In this document: one piece after another, positions 34,958 to 44,679 of the stretch | Numbering within the stretch: the first letter of the stretch is position 1 | Layout of the letters: every line of letters starts with the position of its first letter | Notes under the pieces: generated by a model | Told to the model about the DNA's origin: nothing | Database searches by the model: none | The model's input: only the letters and a program-made list of their open reading frames with translations | Translations under genes and position numbers: made by a program | DNA from: an uncultured Roseobacter sp. | Lineage (GTDB): Bacteria > Pseudomonadota > Alphaproteobacteria > Rhodobacterales > Rhodobacteraceae | DNA length: 64,000 nt | Direction: 5' to 3' | NCBI RefSeq assembly: GCF_947496515.1 | Contig: NZ_CANMDB010000002.1 | Location: forward strand, 620,001-684,000

Positions 34958-36616
34958 ATGCAAGCGGATTTCGTGATTGTCGGTGCAGGCAGTGCCGGAT
35001 GTGCCATGGCCTACCGCCTCAGTGCGGCGGGGGCGTCGGTGATCGTGATCGAGTACGGCGGGACGGACGCGGGGCCTTTCATTCAGATGCCCGCGGCGCT
35101 GTCGTATCCGATGAACATGAAACGGTACGACTGGGGCTATATGTCCGAGCCGGAGCCGCATCTGAACGGGCGCCGTCTGGCCTGTCCGCGCGGCAAGGTG
35201 ATTGGCGGGTCGTCTAGCATCAACGGCATGGTCTATGTGCGGGGCCATCCGATGGATTTCGATCATTGGGCAGAGCAGGGGGCGGATGGCTGGTCCTTTG
35301 CCGATGTGCTGCCTTACTTCAAGCGGATGGAGAATTGGCACGATGCCGGTCAGGGCGGCGATCCGGCCTGGCGCGGGTCGGACGGACCGCTGCACGTGAG
35401 CCGCGGGCCACGGGAGAACCCGCTGTATCACGCGTTCGTAGAGGCCGGGCGGCAGGCAGGCTACCAGACCACGCAGGACTACAACGGCGCGCAACAGGAG
35501 GGTTTTGGCCCGATGGAACAGACCGTCTGGCAGGGGCGGCGCTGGTCTGCGGCCAATGCCTACCTGCGGCCTGCGATGAAAACCGGGCGCTGCGAGATCG
35601 TGAACGGTCTCGCCACCCGCGTCATGATCGAGGACGGTCAGGCCCGCGGGGTCGAGATCCGCCGTGGTGGGCGGACGCTGATGATCCATGCCAACCGCGA
35701 AGTGGTGCTGGCTGCGTCCTCCATCAATTCGCCCAAGCTGCTGATGTTGTCAGGGATCGGGCCGGCAGCGCATCTGGCAGAGCACGGGATCGAGGTCATC
35801 GCGGACCGTCCGGGTGTCGGCCAGAACCTGCAGGATCATCTGGAGCTTTATCTGCAGATGGCCGCCAGCCAGCCGATCACGCTCTACAAGCACTGGAACC
35901 TGCTATCCAAGGCCGTCATCGGCGCGCAATGGCTGTTTCTCAAGAAGGGTTTTGGCACGTCGAACCAGTTCGAGAGTGCGGGGTTCATCCGGTCACAAGC
36001 GGGCGTGCCGTACCCGGATATCCAGTTTCACTTCCTGCCGCTGGCGGTGCGCTACGACGGCAAGGTCGCCGCAGAAGGCCACGGGTTTCAGGCGCATGTG
36101 GGGCCCATGCGCTCGCCCTCGCGGGGCGCGGTCTCGCTCGCGTCCGCTGATCCGGCCGCCGCACCGCGGATCTTTTTCAACTACATGTCCACGGAGCAGG
36201 ATTGGACAGATTTCCGCCGCTGCATCCGGTTGACGCGCGAGATCTTTGCGCAAGAGGCCTTCAAGCCCTTCGTGCGGCACGAGATCCAGCCGGGGGAGGC
36301 GTTGCAGTCGGACGATGCGCTCGATGGTTTCGTCGCAGAGCATGCAGAGAGCGCCTATCACCCCTGCGGGACCTGCCGGATGGGGCGGGCGGAGGACGTC
36401 CATGCGGTGGTCGATCCTCAGGCGCGGGTGATCGGCGTGGACCGGCTGCGGGTGGCGGACAGCAGCGTGTTTCCGCGGATCACCAATGGCAACCTCAATG
36501 CGCCGTCGATCATGGTCGGTGAAAAAGTATCGGATCACCTGCTGGGTCGTGATGCGCTTGCCCCGGCCAATGATGCGCCCTGGATCCATCCGGCCTGGGC
36601 GACAGCGCAGCGTTAA
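34958..36616 (+). CDS. betA: Choline dehydrogenase
   Basis: 552 residues of the GMC oxidoreductase family. FAD-binding dinucleotide motif at the start ([18 protein letters not shown]), GMC signature 1 region [20 protein letters not shown] and catalytic His block near the end [10 protein letters not shown]. Tail [20 protein letters not shown] is typical of BetA. It oxidises choline to betaine aldehyde at the membrane. ATG chosen over the GTG one codon earlier. Last gene of the bet operon; an 85-bp gap follows betB. Confidence 0.94.
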   Translation: MQADFVIVGAGSAGCAMAYRLSAAGASVIVIEYGGTDAGPFIQMPAALSYPMNMKRYDWGYMSEPEPHLNGRRLACPRGKVIGGSSSINGMVYVRGHPMDFDHWAEQGADGWSFADVLPYFKRMENWHDAGQGGDPAWRGSDGPLHVSRGPRENPLYHAFVEAGRQAGYQTTQDYNGAQQEGFGPMEQTVWQGRRWSAANAYLRPAMKTGRCEIVNGLATRVMIEDGQARGVEIRRGGRTLMIHANREVVLAASSINSPKLLMLSGIGPAAHLAEHGIEVIADRPGVGQNLQDHLELYLQMAASQPITLYKHWNLLSKAVIGAQWLFLKKGFGTSNQFESAGFIRSQAGVPYPDIQFHFLPLAVRYDGKVAAEGHGFQAHVGPMRSPSRGAVSLASADPAAAPRIFFNYMSTEQDWTDFRRCIRLTREIFAQEAFKPFVRHEIQPGEALQSDDALDGFVAEHAESAYHPCGTCRMGRAEDVHAVVDPQARVIGVDRLRVADSSVFPRITNGNLNAPSIMVGEKVSDHLLGRDALAPANDAPWIHPAWATAQR

Positions 36617-36681
36617 AAGATCGGTAACTTTGGTTAACGAATTGCCTTGTTTGAGGGGTGAGTCTCCGTCACACCCGAACC

Positions 36682-37347
36682 ATGCGCGTGGTGTCATTCT
36701 GGCTGAGCTTGGTGCTTTTGACCCTCGGCGGACCGGTTTGGTCCGACCCGATTGTGTCGGGTGTCGTGCGCGTCGTGGATGGTGATGGCTTCTACGTGGG
36801 CGCGGTTGAGGTCCGTCTTTTCGGGATTGACGCGCCGGAGCTTGGTCAGACCTGCACAACGGAACAGGGTGTGACGTGGCGCTGCGGGAGGTGGGTTCGC
36901 GAGCGCGTGGCGCAGCGGTTCGAAGGGCGGGTTGCCAACTGTTCGTTGGTGACCACGGACCGCTATGGACGTGCCGTCGCCCGCTGTCGCGTTGGCGGGC
37001 AGGACGTGTCGGAAACACTGGTGCTGGAAGGACTGGCATTTGCCTACCGGACGTATTCTGATGACTACGTGCTTGCGGAAAAGCGGGCCGCCGTTCGGGA
37101 TGCCGGGCTCCATGCTCACCGGGTTCAGCAGCCATCATGGTATCGCGCGACACGGGCGAAAGGGCGGATCCCGCTGGACCCGGATTGCTGGATAAAGGGG
37201 AACATCTCTGCCAGCGGAGAGCATATTTTTCACGTGCCCGGCCAGCGCTTCTACGAAAGAACGGGTATCCGCCATGACAAGGGTGAGCAGTGGTTTTGCT
37301 CGGGTGAAGAGGCACGGGCCGCGGGGTGGCGCGCGGCACGGCACTAA
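36682..37347 (+). CDS. Secreted thermonuclease-family nuclease
   Basis: 221 residues. A signal peptide (about 1-22, VVSFWLSLVLLTLGGPVWSD) is followed by a staphylococcal-nuclease-like domain. In that domain VRLFGIDAPELGQTC gives the Asp/Arg active-site start, RYGRAVARCRV the second catalytic Arg region, and VLEGLAFAYRTYSDDYVLAE the late block with Glu. The last 55 residues (DCWIKGNISASGEHIFHVPG, then ERTGIRHDKGEQWFCSGEEA) look like the sunset domain seen behind SNase domains. ATG 36682 gives the shortest full signal peptide. Likely degrades extracellular nucleic acid. Confidence 0.83.
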   Translation: MRVVSFWLSLVLLTLGGPVWSDPIVSGVVRVVDGDGFYVGAVEVRLFGIDAPELGQTCTTEQGVTWRCGRWVRERVAQRFEGRVANCSLVTTDRYGRAVARCRVGGQDVSETLVLEGLAFAYRTYSDDYVLAEKRAAVRDAGLHAHRVQQPSWYRATRAKGRIPLDPDCWIKGNISASGEHIFHVPGQRFYERTGIRHDKGEQWFCSGEEARAAGWRAARH

Positions 37348-37808
37348 AGGCAGGGCTTTCTTCGGCGTCCGGGCCAGTCTCGACGGCGAGTGCCAGGCGA
37401 CGAACGACGTGACGAGGGAAAGCTCCGCGCTCGGGGGAGCGTCTTGGCAGCCTTTGAGGCTGCGTCACGGTTTTGGTCGGCTTACCAAGGGTGGGCACGT
37501 TTGGCATATGGCCAAGAGCATCGCTCGGGCGTCGGGTTGGGCAGGGACAGCAGGGCAGCAGTTCAGTCTGACGCGGCCCTACGCGAAAGACATGAAAAGA
37601 GGGTGAGCCACCATACCCTATCATTCAGCCATTTCAGCACGGATCAATGAGGGCCTTGCACGGTGAATTCTGTCCGTGTCCTGTCTCATTCCCGTCGATG
37701 CCCCAGAACAAACGCGCGCTGACCGACAGTGCTGATCGGGACGTCGAACCAGACCCATCTGTGAGGCCACCGATGTGTTCGGCGATTGCGGTCGGCGGGG
37801 CGTATGCC
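37348..37808. other. 461-bp region without supported genes
   Basis: Lies between two convergent genes (nuclease and the PccR/ScfR-type regulator). Short frames cross it on both strands, but none has a ribosome site or a recognisable family. No terminator hairpin with a T-tract is clear. I see nothing further to name. Confidence 0.5.
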
Positions 37809-39209
37809 TCAGCCCACCTGATACGGCAACAGACCGCGCAGGTTGGTGTCTACATGGAGTTTGCGCTCCAGAGGGGGCAGGGCGCGCTGATGGCAATTGG
37901 CGCGCTCGCAGATGCGACAGGAGATCCCGATTGGCTCAAATGCACCGTCACGGCTCAGATCCATGCCATCCGCGTAGACGAGATCTTTGGCATGGCGGAC
38001 CTCGCACCCCAGGGCGATGGCATATCGGCGCACAGGCGCACCGAAACGCCCCGATGATTTCGACACGTCGCGCGCAAGGTTGATGTAGCGCACGCCATCG
38101 GGTGTTTCGGCCAGTTGCCGCAGGAAACGTCCCGGCAGCTCAAACGCGCGGTGCACATTCCACAACGGACAGGCGCCGCCAAACCGTGCGAACTGCAGCC
38201 GGGTGGCCGAATGGCGTTTGGTGATGGTCCCCGCCTGATCGACCCGCACAAAGAAGAAGGGAATGCCCTTGGCCCCCGGTCGCTGTAGGGTAGAGAGCCG
38301 GTGCGCCACCTGTTCGATGGACGCGCCAAAGTGTCCGGCGAGCGCTTCGACATCGTGGCGGCAGGCGCGCGCTGCCGCGTGAAAGCTGGCATACGGCATC
38401 AGCGCGGCACCGGCGAAGTAGTTGGCCAGCCCGATCTTGGCGATGGCGCGGGCCTCTGAGGTATGAAAGCGCGCCAGATCCAAGGTTGCCTCCAGCAACG
38501 GATCCTGCTTGACGAGCGCGACCTGCAGCAACAACTGGAAGGTCTGGCTTTCGGGTGGAGCGCGGCGCGAGAGCACCAACTGCCGCGTGTCGGGATCAAA
38601 ACGGCGCAGATCGTCCGTGTCCTCGAACGTTACAGTGACCCCGGCATTGCCGAGGGTCGAGACGGCGGCGACACGGATGTTCCGATGCCCACCCTCCTTG
38701 GTCGCGAAATGCTCCGCCGCGCGGTCCACGGCATCGATGTAGTTGTCACAGTAGTGAAAGAAATCGCGCACCTCTTCCCACGGGCTGGGTGTGGCGCGCG
38801 CATCCTCTCGACCCAGTGCCTCGTCCAGTGAGGCGAGACGTTCCTGCATCTGGCGATAGCTGCGGTGTAGCTCCAGAAATGCGTGGGCGAGGGCCGGGGC
38901 ATTCGAGGCCGCGAGCCGAAGATCCGCCAGCGGCGGCAAGGCATCGGCAAACAGCGGATCGGCAATGGCCTCCCGCATGTCGCTGACCAGCCGCTCGCTG
39001 TCGCCGGTACTCAGCTCCGTCACGTCGAGCCCGAATTCCTGCGCCAGTGCCAGCACCACCGTGGTGGAGACGGGGCGGTTGTTGTTTTCCATCTGGTTGA
39101 GGTAGGGCAGCGATACGCCAAGCTTGGCGGCAAAGTCTTTTTGCGTATGCCCCAACCGGGTACGCAATTCGCGCAGCTTGGCACCGGCATAGAGTTTCTG
39201 TGTCGCCAT
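37809..39209 (-). CDS. Short-chain fatty acyl-CoA regulator (PccR/RamB/ScfR type)
   Basis: 466 residues. XRE helix-turn-helix at residues 10-65 (LRELRTRLGHTQKDFAAKLG, then VSLPYLNQMENNNRPVS). A long middle follows, with an ImmA/IrrE-like region (RAIAKIGLANYFAGAALMPY). The conserved C-terminal domain (DUF2083) ends in a Cys cluster ISCRICERANCHQRALPPLE. Relatives sense acyl-CoAs: RamB controls acetate/glyoxylate genes, and PccR controls propionyl-CoA carboxylase in Rhodobacter. Two TTTGCAAA sites lie 20-57 bp upstream of the chosen ATG, suggesting autoregulation. Divergent/tandem neighbour is efp, no pathway gene is adjacent. Confidence 0.85.
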   Translation of the reverse strand: MATQKLYAGAKLRELRTRLGHTQKDFAAKLGVSLPYLNQMENNNRPVSTTVVLALAQEFGLDVTELSTGDSERLVSDMREAIADPLFADALPPLADLRLAASNAPALAHAFLELHRSYRQMQERLASLDEALGREDARATPSPWEEVRDFFHYCDNYIDAVDRAAEHFATKEGGHRNIRVAAVSTLGNAGVTVTFEDTDDLRRFDPDTRQLVLSRRAPPESQTFQLLLQVALVKQDPLLEATLDLARFHTSEARAIAKIGLANYFAGAALMPYASFHAAARACRHDVEALAGHFGASIEQVAHRLSTLQRPGAKGIPFFFVRVDQAGTITKRHSATRLQFARFGGACPLWNVHRAFELPGRFLRQLAETPDGVRYINLARDVSKSSGRFGAPVRRYAIALGCEVRHAKDLVYADGMDLSRDGAFEPIGISCRICERANCHQRALPPLERKLHVDTNLRGLLPYQVG

Positions 39210-39229
39210 TTGCCGTCCCGTCACCGTAG

Positions 39230-39266
39230 TTTGCAAATTTGCAGAATCGAAGGGATGATTTGCAAA
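39230..39266. promoter_or_regulatory. Two TTTGCAAA operator half-sites (PccR/RamB-like)
   Basis: TTTGCAAA at 39230-39237, a degenerate TTTGCAGA at 39238-39245 and TTTGCAAA at 39259-39266, just upstream of the regulator gene. TTTGCAAA-type motifs are the described sites of PccR and RamB, so negative autoregulation is likely. Confidence 0.65.
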
Positions 39267-39371
39267 TACCGTTCTACGATGCCGCAACTGTGGTTAACAG
39301 ACGGTTTGACCAAGGCAAAAAATCATATGGGGATCGGGCGAATGCGCCAGCGCGTCCCAGCGGACGCCGGC

Positions 39372-39935
39372 TCAGGCGCGTTCGGCGTATTCCATGGTTT
39401 CGGTGTTGACGACAATATCCTCGTCCTGCCCTACGAAAGGCGGCACCATCACCTTGATCCCGTTGTCCAGAACCGCGGGCTTGAACGAGTTTGCCGCCGT
39501 CTGGCCTTTTACCACCGGCTCGGTTTCGACGATCTTGCAGACGACCTTTTGCGGCAAGGTCGCGTTGAGCGCTTCGTCTTCGTAAAACTCCACGACGAGG
39601 GTCATGCCGTCCTGCAGAAAGGGCCGCCGCTCACCCAAAAGCTCGGCGGGCAACTGCACCTGCTCGTAGGTCTCCGTATCCATGACGATCAGCATGCCCG
39701 CGTCTTCGTACAGAAATTGCTGGTCCTTTTGCTCCAACCGAACCCGCTCAACCTTGTCAGCGCTGCGGAACCGTTCGTTCAGCTTGGAGCCGTTGCGCAG
39801 GTTTCGCATCTCTACCTGGGCAAAGGCGCCCCCTTTGCCCGGTTTCACGTGATCGACCTTTACTGCGGCCCACAGCCCACCGTTATGCTCCAGCACATTG
39901 CCGGGGCGAATTTCGTTTCCGTTGACTTTGGGCAT
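39372..39935 (-). CDS. efp: Elongation factor P
   Basis: 187 residues, three beta-barrel domains in the normal order (KOW-like N domain 1-63, central domain, C-terminal OB domain). The tip lysine is Lys34 in [13 protein letters not shown], with PGKG as in EF-P that can be modified at this residue. EF-P eases proline-proline bond formation on the ribosome. No modification enzyme genes (epmA, earP, ymfI) are in the window. Full length. Separate from the acyl-CoA regulator by about 160 bp. Confidence 0.95.
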   Translation of the reverse strand: MPKVNGNEIRPGNVLEHNGGLWAAVKVDHVKPGKGGAFAQVEMRNLRNGSKLNERFRSADKVERVRLEQKDQQFLYEDAGMLIVMDTETYEQVQLPAELLGERRPFLQDGMTLVVEFYEDEALNATLPQKVVCKIVETEPVVKGQTAANSFKPAVLDNGIKVMVPPFVGQDEDIVVNTETMEYAERA

Positions 39936-40155
39936 GGGCGCCTACCGTGGCAAAAAGGTTGATGATTTCCTAACGCCCCCTATATCGTTGCCGATGGAGC
40001 GTGACAAGACAGGCAAAAACGGACCGAAACGGCGTTTCGCCATGCATTACATGCATACGAACTATGCAGTTATGGGGTATCCGAATCGTGTGAAGTCCGT
40101 CATAACGATCGCCACGCCCGAAAGACAAGAGCAAGAATAAAGGAAAGGACGACGA

Positions 40156-40476
40156 ATGAATGACTTCGTTGACGGCACAGCCTTCAATAACGAGCAAGGC
40201 AACCGTGCACGTAAACTTTTCGCAGCCGTGGTACTGGCTGCTTTAGACGACGCCATTGCGGATGACAAGAAATACGGCAACGGCCCCGAGCAGATCGCCC
40301 GCTGGGCACGCTCGCGCGATGGGCGCGAAGTGCTAAGCTGTGCAGGCATCGACCCCAACGAGCGGGTCGTCACAGGCTTGATGGATTTCGTCGGCAAAGG
40401 GGTTCGGACCTCGGTCGCGCTGTCGCGCGAAGAATCCGAGCGTCGCAATGCCGCGCAACAGGCTGAAGCTGCCTGA
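40156..40476 (+). CDS. DUF6280 family protein
   Basis: 106 residues, MNDFVDGTAFNNEQGNRARK onward. It is helical, with a conserved AAVVLAALDDAIADDKKYGN segment, matching DUF6280, a short cytosolic family typical of Rhodobacteraceae with no assigned role. AAGGAAAGGA lies just upstream of the ATG. The 220-bp leader upstream contains an ATGCAT-rich stretch (GCATTACATGCATACG) in an otherwise plain sequence. Followed by a bidirectional terminator. Confidence 0.8.
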   Translation: MNDFVDGTAFNNEQGNRARKLFAAVVLAALDDAIADDKKYGNGPEQIARWARSRDGREVLSCAGIDPNERVVTGLMDFVGKGVRTSVALSREESERRNAAQQAEAA

Positions 40477-40500
40477 TACTACCCTCTTTCGATTTACAGA

Positions 40501-40530
40501 AAAGCATGCCCCTTGAGGCGTGCTTTTTTG
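40501..40530. terminator. Bidirectional terminator between DUF6280 and YdjM-like genes
   Basis: AAAAGCATGCC pairs with GGCGTGCTTTT (one G-U pair) around a short loop; A- and T-tracts on both sides allow termination on either strand. Lies between convergent gene ends at 40476 and 40533. Confidence 0.8.
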
Positions 40531-40532
40531 TG

Positions 40533-41111
40533 TCAGCCGTCCACGAAGAAAAAGAGCCATTGCCTGACCACCCATAACTCAGCCATGAGCAGGATGGCTG
40601 CGGCGATGCTCAGCGTCCAGCCGAGCTGCCGGTACCAAAGGCTGATGGCTGCCAAGGAGGCAGCGATTGCCTCGACCGGACCCAGCCACATCGCGCCATG
40701 GTCCCTGTCCCAATAGCTGAGCGGGCTTTCGAAAATCCAGTCCGACAGCGGCCAGAAATGCGGGCGCCCGTCATCGTGGTGGAGCGGGAAATCCAGCGCA
40801 AGATGCAGAAGGGCTGCGCCTGTCAGGGCAATGGCCCAAGGTGCGCCGCGCCAGATGGCGATGCCGAGCAGGACCCCCCAGAGCACGAAGGAGTTGTCGA
40901 TGGCAAAGACCGTTTGCCAGGCGTCCGAAAAATAGAGCTCATCAAAAACGATCTGAGGAGGTATCTGCCAGATGATCAGCGCGCCACCGGCCAGCAGGTA
41001 AAGCGACAGATCCGGCAACAGCGCGCCCGCAAAGGCCGCCCAGACCACGGCCCGGTTGGCAGGACGCGCCATGGCGGCAGCGCCGATCAGCAAATGCGCG
41101 GGTGTGTTCAT
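40533..41111 (-). CDS. YdjM-like inner-membrane metal-dependent hydrolase family protein
   Basis: 192 residues with about five hydrophobic helices. Family marks are [17 protein letters not shown] at the start, [17 protein letters not shown], and [20 protein letters not shown], whose His and Asp residues are the presumed metal site. YdjM is LexA-controlled in E. coli; no SOS box is visible here. Proteins like this are sometimes labelled by their neighbour CobQ, but no cobalamin role is shown. Divergent from cobQ across 64 bp. Confidence 0.75.
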   Translation of the reverse strand: MNTPAHLLIGAAAMARPANRAVVWAAFAGALLPDLSLYLLAGGALIIWQIPPQIVFDELYFSDAWQTVFAIDNSFVLWGVLLGIAIWRGAPWAIALTGAALLHLALDFPLHHDDGRPHFWPLSDWIFESPLSYWDRDHGAMWLGPVEAIAASLAAISLWYRQLGWTLSIAAAILLMAELWVVRQWLFFFVDG

Positions 41112-41175
41112 CTTTGCTCCTTTTCCTCGGCGCGATCATGCGGCAGGTTGGCCCCAACAGGAAGGGAAAGCTGCC

Positions 41176-42642
41176 ATGGCGCGCGCCATCATGATCCAGG
41201 GCACAGGCAGCAATGTGGGCAAATCCATGATTGTCGCAGGTCTTGCGCGGGCCTGCGTGCGGCGCGGGATGTCTGTGCGGCCGTTCAAGCCGCAGAACAT
41301 GTCGAACAATGCCGCTGTGACGATTGATGGTGGCGAGATCGGGCGAGCGCAGGCACTGCAGGCGCGTGCGGCCGGGATTGCGCCGCATACGGATATGAAC
41401 CCGGTCCTGCTCAAGCCGCAGTCCAGCACCGGTGCGCAGATCATCGTGCAGGGTCAGGTGTTCGGCCATCAGGAGGCCCGTGTCTTCGGGTCGGCCAAGG
41501 ATCAGCTGATGCCCTATGTGCTGGAGAGTTTCCATCGGCTCGCCGATGGGTGTGATCTAGTGCTGGTCGAAGGCGCAGGCAGCCCGGCGGAGACCAACCT
41601 GCGCCCGCGCGACATTGCCAATATGGGGTTCGCACACGCGGCAGGCGTGCCGGTTGTGCTGATGGGAGATATCGACCGTGGTGGCGTGATTGCGCAGGTT
41701 GTGGGCACTCAGGTGGTGCTGGGTGAGTCCGATCAGGACATGATAAAAGCATTCATGATCAATAAGTTTCGAGGTGATATTAAGCTTTTTGATGAAGGGC
41801 GTGATGATATTTGCGCGCGGACGGGCTGGCCCTGTTTGGGGGTACTGCCGTGGTTTCAGCAGGCAGGCAAACTACCGGCGGAGGATATTGCAGATCTGCC
41901 TGCGCGGGCGCGTTCAGAGGGCAAGGGGGTTCGTATCGTTGTGCCGCAGCTGCCACGGCTGTCAAACTTCGATGATCTTGACCCGCTGGTGGCAGAACCC
42001 GCGGTGGAGCTGATCGTCGCACCGCCCGGTGCGCCCCTGCCACTTGCGGATGTCATCCTGCTGGGTGGCAGCAAGGCAACCCTGACTGATCTGGATGCCC
42101 TGCGCGCGCAAGGCTGGGATATCGACATTGCGGCCCATGTCCGCCGCGGCGGCCACGTCCTTGGCCTGTGCGGTGGCTACCAGATGCTGGGCCGGACCAT
42201 TGCGGACCCTGACGGTTTGGAAGGGCCCGCGCGCACGGCAGCGGGGCTTGGTCATCTCGACGTCGAGACAGTGCTGGCGCCGCGCAAGACCTTGGCCTTG
42301 AGCACGGCGGTGCATGCGGCCAGCGGTGCATCGGTGGCCGGGTACGAGATCCACATGGGGCAGACCGATGGTCCGGATTGCACCAACGGGTGGTTGCAGA
42401 CCTCAGCAGGCCTTGCCGGGGCGAGTGCTCTCAGCGGTCAGATCCTCGGATGTTACATGCACGGTATCTTCACCTCGGACAATTTTCGCGCCGCCTGGCT
42501 GGCAAGCCTCGGACAAGTGGCGCAGACCGCCTACGATGCCGAGGTGGAACACACGCTGGACGCGTTGACGGCCCATCTCGAAGACCACATGGACCTTGAT
42601 GCGTTGCTGGCTCTGGCCACACCGGTTGGTCCGCGGGGCTGA
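41176..42642 (+). CDS. cobQ: Cobyric acid synthase (glutamine-hydrolysing)
   Basis: 488 residues. N-terminal P-loop amidoligase domain starts [20 protein letters not shown] and continues [12 protein letters not shown]; the C-terminal glutamine amidotransferase-like domain has [11 protein letters not shown] (nucleophile Cys) and GCYMHGIF. It amidates four carboxylates of adenosylcobyrinic a,c-diamide in cobalamin synthesis. GAAGGGAAAG precedes the ATG. It stands alone here; no other cob gene lies in the window and no cobalamin riboswitch is seen upstream. Confidence 0.94.
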   Translation: MARAIMIQGTGSNVGKSMIVAGLARACVRRGMSVRPFKPQNMSNNAAVTIDGGEIGRAQALQARAAGIAPHTDMNPVLLKPQSSTGAQIIVQGQVFGHQEARVFGSAKDQLMPYVLESFHRLADGCDLVLVEGAGSPAETNLRPRDIANMGFAHAAGVPVVLMGDIDRGGVIAQVVGTQVVLGESDQDMIKAFMINKFRGDIKLFDEGRDDICARTGWPCLGVLPWFQQAGKLPAEDIADLPARARSEGKGVRIVVPQLPRLSNFDDLDPLVAEPAVELIVAPPGAPLPLADVILLGGSKATLTDLDALRAQGWDIDIAAHVRRGGHVLGLCGGYQMLGRTIADPDGLEGPARTAAGLGHLDVETVLAPRKTLALSTAVHAASGASVAGYEIHMGQTDGPDCTNGWLQTSAGLAGASALSGQILGCYMHGIFTSDNFRAAWLASLGQVAQTAYDAEVEHTLDALTAHLEDHMDLDALLALATPVGPRG

Positions 42643-42657
42643 AGGCGTAAGCGCGCG

Positions 42658-43131
42658 CTACTCCATGTCGCGGGTGGCCATCATGCGGCGGATTTCCTGC
42701 CGAACCAGCTTGCGCACGTTCAAAGTGATGCGATCCCCCAAGTGGCCGCGCAATTCTTCTCGGACGATCTCGGCCACCAGGTCCCGCAGGGCTGCTTCGT
42801 CAATGACGTCTTCCTCTTCGTCAGAGGCGGAGGTCTTTATGGCCATCGTATCTTCGGTCGCCGCAGAAGGCGCATCAGGCTCTGACGGCAGCGGCGCGGG
42901 CGCGCTCTCCTCGGGCTGCTGCGCTGGCACAGTTTCGGCTTCAACTGCGGTATCCGGTTCCAGGCGCAACACATCCGGCGTTTCAACACGCTGTTTTGCG
43001 GACAACAGCAGCCGGTCGCCCGCGGGGCTGACGTCGCCCGCTGCCTTTTGCTGATCGCGCTGTTCGGCCACCAGCCGCCTGACGGACGACAGGACGTCAT
43101 TCACTTCCGCATCTGAGGTCGGCTTGGCCAT
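42658..43131 (-). CDS. PopZ-like cell-pole organizing protein (DUF2497-like)
   Basis: 157 residues with the PopZ layout. There is an N-terminal amphipathic helix (AEVNDVLSSVRRLVAEQ, like EILASIRRIISED of Caulobacter PopZ). A Pro/Glu/Asp/Ala-rich acidic linker follows (about 55-108). The C-terminal helices are ALRDLVAEIVREELRGHL and RKLVRQEIRRMM. PopZ forms polar condensates that tether the chromosome and client proteins. Neighbours tolC and pcm are those seen next to popZ/DUF2497 genes in other Alphaproteobacteria, as I recall. Similarity is by layout and short motifs; the C-terminal domain is divergent, so annotation tools may miss it. Confidence 0.6.
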   Translation of the reverse strand: MAKPTSDAEVNDVLSSVRRLVAEQRDQQKAAGDVSPAGDRLLLSAKQRVETPDVLRLEPDTAVEAETVPAQQPEESAPAPLPSEPDAPSAATEDTMAIKTSASDEEEDVIDEAALRDLVAEIVREELRGHLGDRITLNVRKLVRQEIRRMMATRDME

Positions 43132-43188
43132 CTGGTGAACCGTTTTCCTTGCTGGCCGCTCATGGCCCGGTGCTTGTGACCCGCGGGC

Positions 43189-44634
43189 CTAGTCGGCCTG
43201 CAGCGCGCGCAGCACGCGATCAAGCTTCTGGCCCTGACGGGAGATCGGCACCGGAGCATCCTTGACCAGATCGTAATAGGCGCTCGGATCATATTGCTGC
43301 ACGTTCAGCGCCAGATCGCGGGTGGTCAGGCGGCCCGTGGCTTGCAAGACATCGTAGGCCGCCAGATAGAGATCCGCCTGCGCTGAAATGCGTGAGGTTT
43401 CCGCGTCCAGCAGCTCCTGCTCGGCGTCCAGCACATCCAATGTGGTCCGCGCGCCCAAGGTGGCTTCCTCGCGCACACCTTCAAAGGCGATGCGGGCCGC
43501 GCGGATCCGCTCTTCGGTCGCTTGCAGGCTGGCGCGCTGCGCGGTGAGCGCGGCGTAGGCAGCACCCACATCCTGAGAAATCCGTCGCTGCACGTTGATC
43601 AGATTGCCCCGCTGCGCATCCCGCGATGCCATGGCAGAGCGGATTGCCGAGGAGAGCGCCCCGCCGCGGTAAATCGGCCCGCTGAGCTGCAGCCCGATGT
43701 TGCCGGACCGTGTGAAATTGCTGCTGTCGAGGTTTTCGGTGTAGCTGAGCGAGCCATCGGCAGACAGCGATGGGTTCAGCGATGCCTTGGCCCGCATGAT
43801 GTTCAGTTCTGCCGCGGCGACCTGGTGCTGTGCTGCGCGCAGGTCGGGGTGGCTCTGGATGGCGCGCGCGCGCGCGGTCTCGATGTTGTTGTCGAGTTGC
43901 GGCAAGCGGGGCGGGGGGGCAAGCGCACCCGGTACATTGCCGGTCACGCTGCGGTATTCCTCGACGGCGGTCATCAGATCGCCTTGGGCCGTTGCCAAAC
44001 CACTGCGCGCCTCCGCCAGGCTCGCCTCCGCCTGCGAGACATCCGTGCGGGTGACTTCGCCCACTTCAAACCGGTCCTGAGCAGCGCGGAGTTCCTGGGT
44101 CAGCAGTCGCAGGTTGTTCTGACGCAGCGAGACGAATTCCCGACTGGCGACCACGTTGAGGTAGGCCAGCACCGCGCGGCGCAGCACTTCCTGCTCAAGG
44201 CTGATCAACTGCTGGCGCGTGGCAAGGACCGTTTCCTTTGCCGCATCGACGCCCAGCGACGTTGCCCCGAAATCATAGAGCAGCAGCGAGGCGGTCAACT
44301 GTGCCGTGGCGTTGGTGGATTCAAGATTGGAGGTGCTCGCCGTTCCCGTCAGCGTGCTGGTCGACCGCCTGTCACCGAAGTCCCGTTGCAGGCTGGCGCT
44401 ATAGTTCAGGATGGGCCTGAGCGCTGAGACCGCGGTGGCGACATCTTCATCGGCGGCACGCAGTAGCGCACGGTTCTGTTGCAGCAGGCCGCTGGTCTTG
44501 TAGGCTGCAACCAGCGCATCGGCGAGCGTTTCGGACTGCGCCGACTGGGTCGCGAGGGCTAGCGCCAGTCCTGCGGATGCGATCAATCTGGCGGCCTTGC
44601 GCCGGGTTCGTCTGACTGTCTTCGGTAGGGCCAT
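43189..44634 (-). CDS. tolC: TolC-family outer-membrane efflux/secretion channel
   Basis: 481 residues. A signal peptide (ASAGLALALATQSAQS) is followed by two long coiled-coil repeats of the OEP family; ETLADALVAAYKTSGLLQQN starts the mature part and GARTTLDVLDAEQELLDAET is the signature of the second repeat. It would form the outer-membrane tunnel for type I secretion and RND efflux. ATG 44634 is preferred over one six codons earlier. Lies between pcm and the popZ-like gene. Confidence 0.9.
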   Translation of the reverse strand: MALPKTVRRTRRKAARLIASAGLALALATQSAQSETLADALVAAYKTSGLLQQNRALLRAADEDVATAVSALRPILNYSASLQRDFGDRRSTSTLTGTASTSNLESTNATAQLTASLLLYDFGATSLGVDAAKETVLATRQQLISLEQEVLRRAVLAYLNVVASREFVSLRQNNLRLLTQELRAAQDRFEVGEVTRTDVSQAEASLAEARSGLATAQGDLMTAVEEYRSVTGNVPGALAPPPRLPQLDNNIETARARAIQSHPDLRAAQHQVAAAELNIMRAKASLNPSLSADGSLSYTENLDSSNFTRSGNIGLQLSGPIYRGGALSSAIRSAMASRDAQRGNLINVQRRISQDVGAAYAALTAQRASLQATEERIRAARIAFEGVREEATLGARTTLDVLDAEQELLDAETSRISAQADLYLAAYDVLQATGRLTTRDLALNVQQYDPSAYYDLVKDAPVPISRQGQKLDRVLRALQAD

Positions 44635-44679
44635 TTTGTTGCCTCTTTCCATGGTCGCCCTGCTCGGGCCTCTGTTCAG

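Noticed and set aside
35993-37624. 543-codon minus frame over betA and the nuclease gene
   Set aside because: Both plus-strand genes have catalytic motifs; the minus frame is Pro/Arg-rich without a domain.
37390-37650. 86-codon plus frame after the nuclease gene
   Set aside because: No family, no ribosome site and convergent genes on both sides; coding evidence too weak.
41112-41175. Cobalamin riboswitch upstream of cobQ
   Set aside because: Only 64 bp separate it from the divergent gene and no B12 box is visible.
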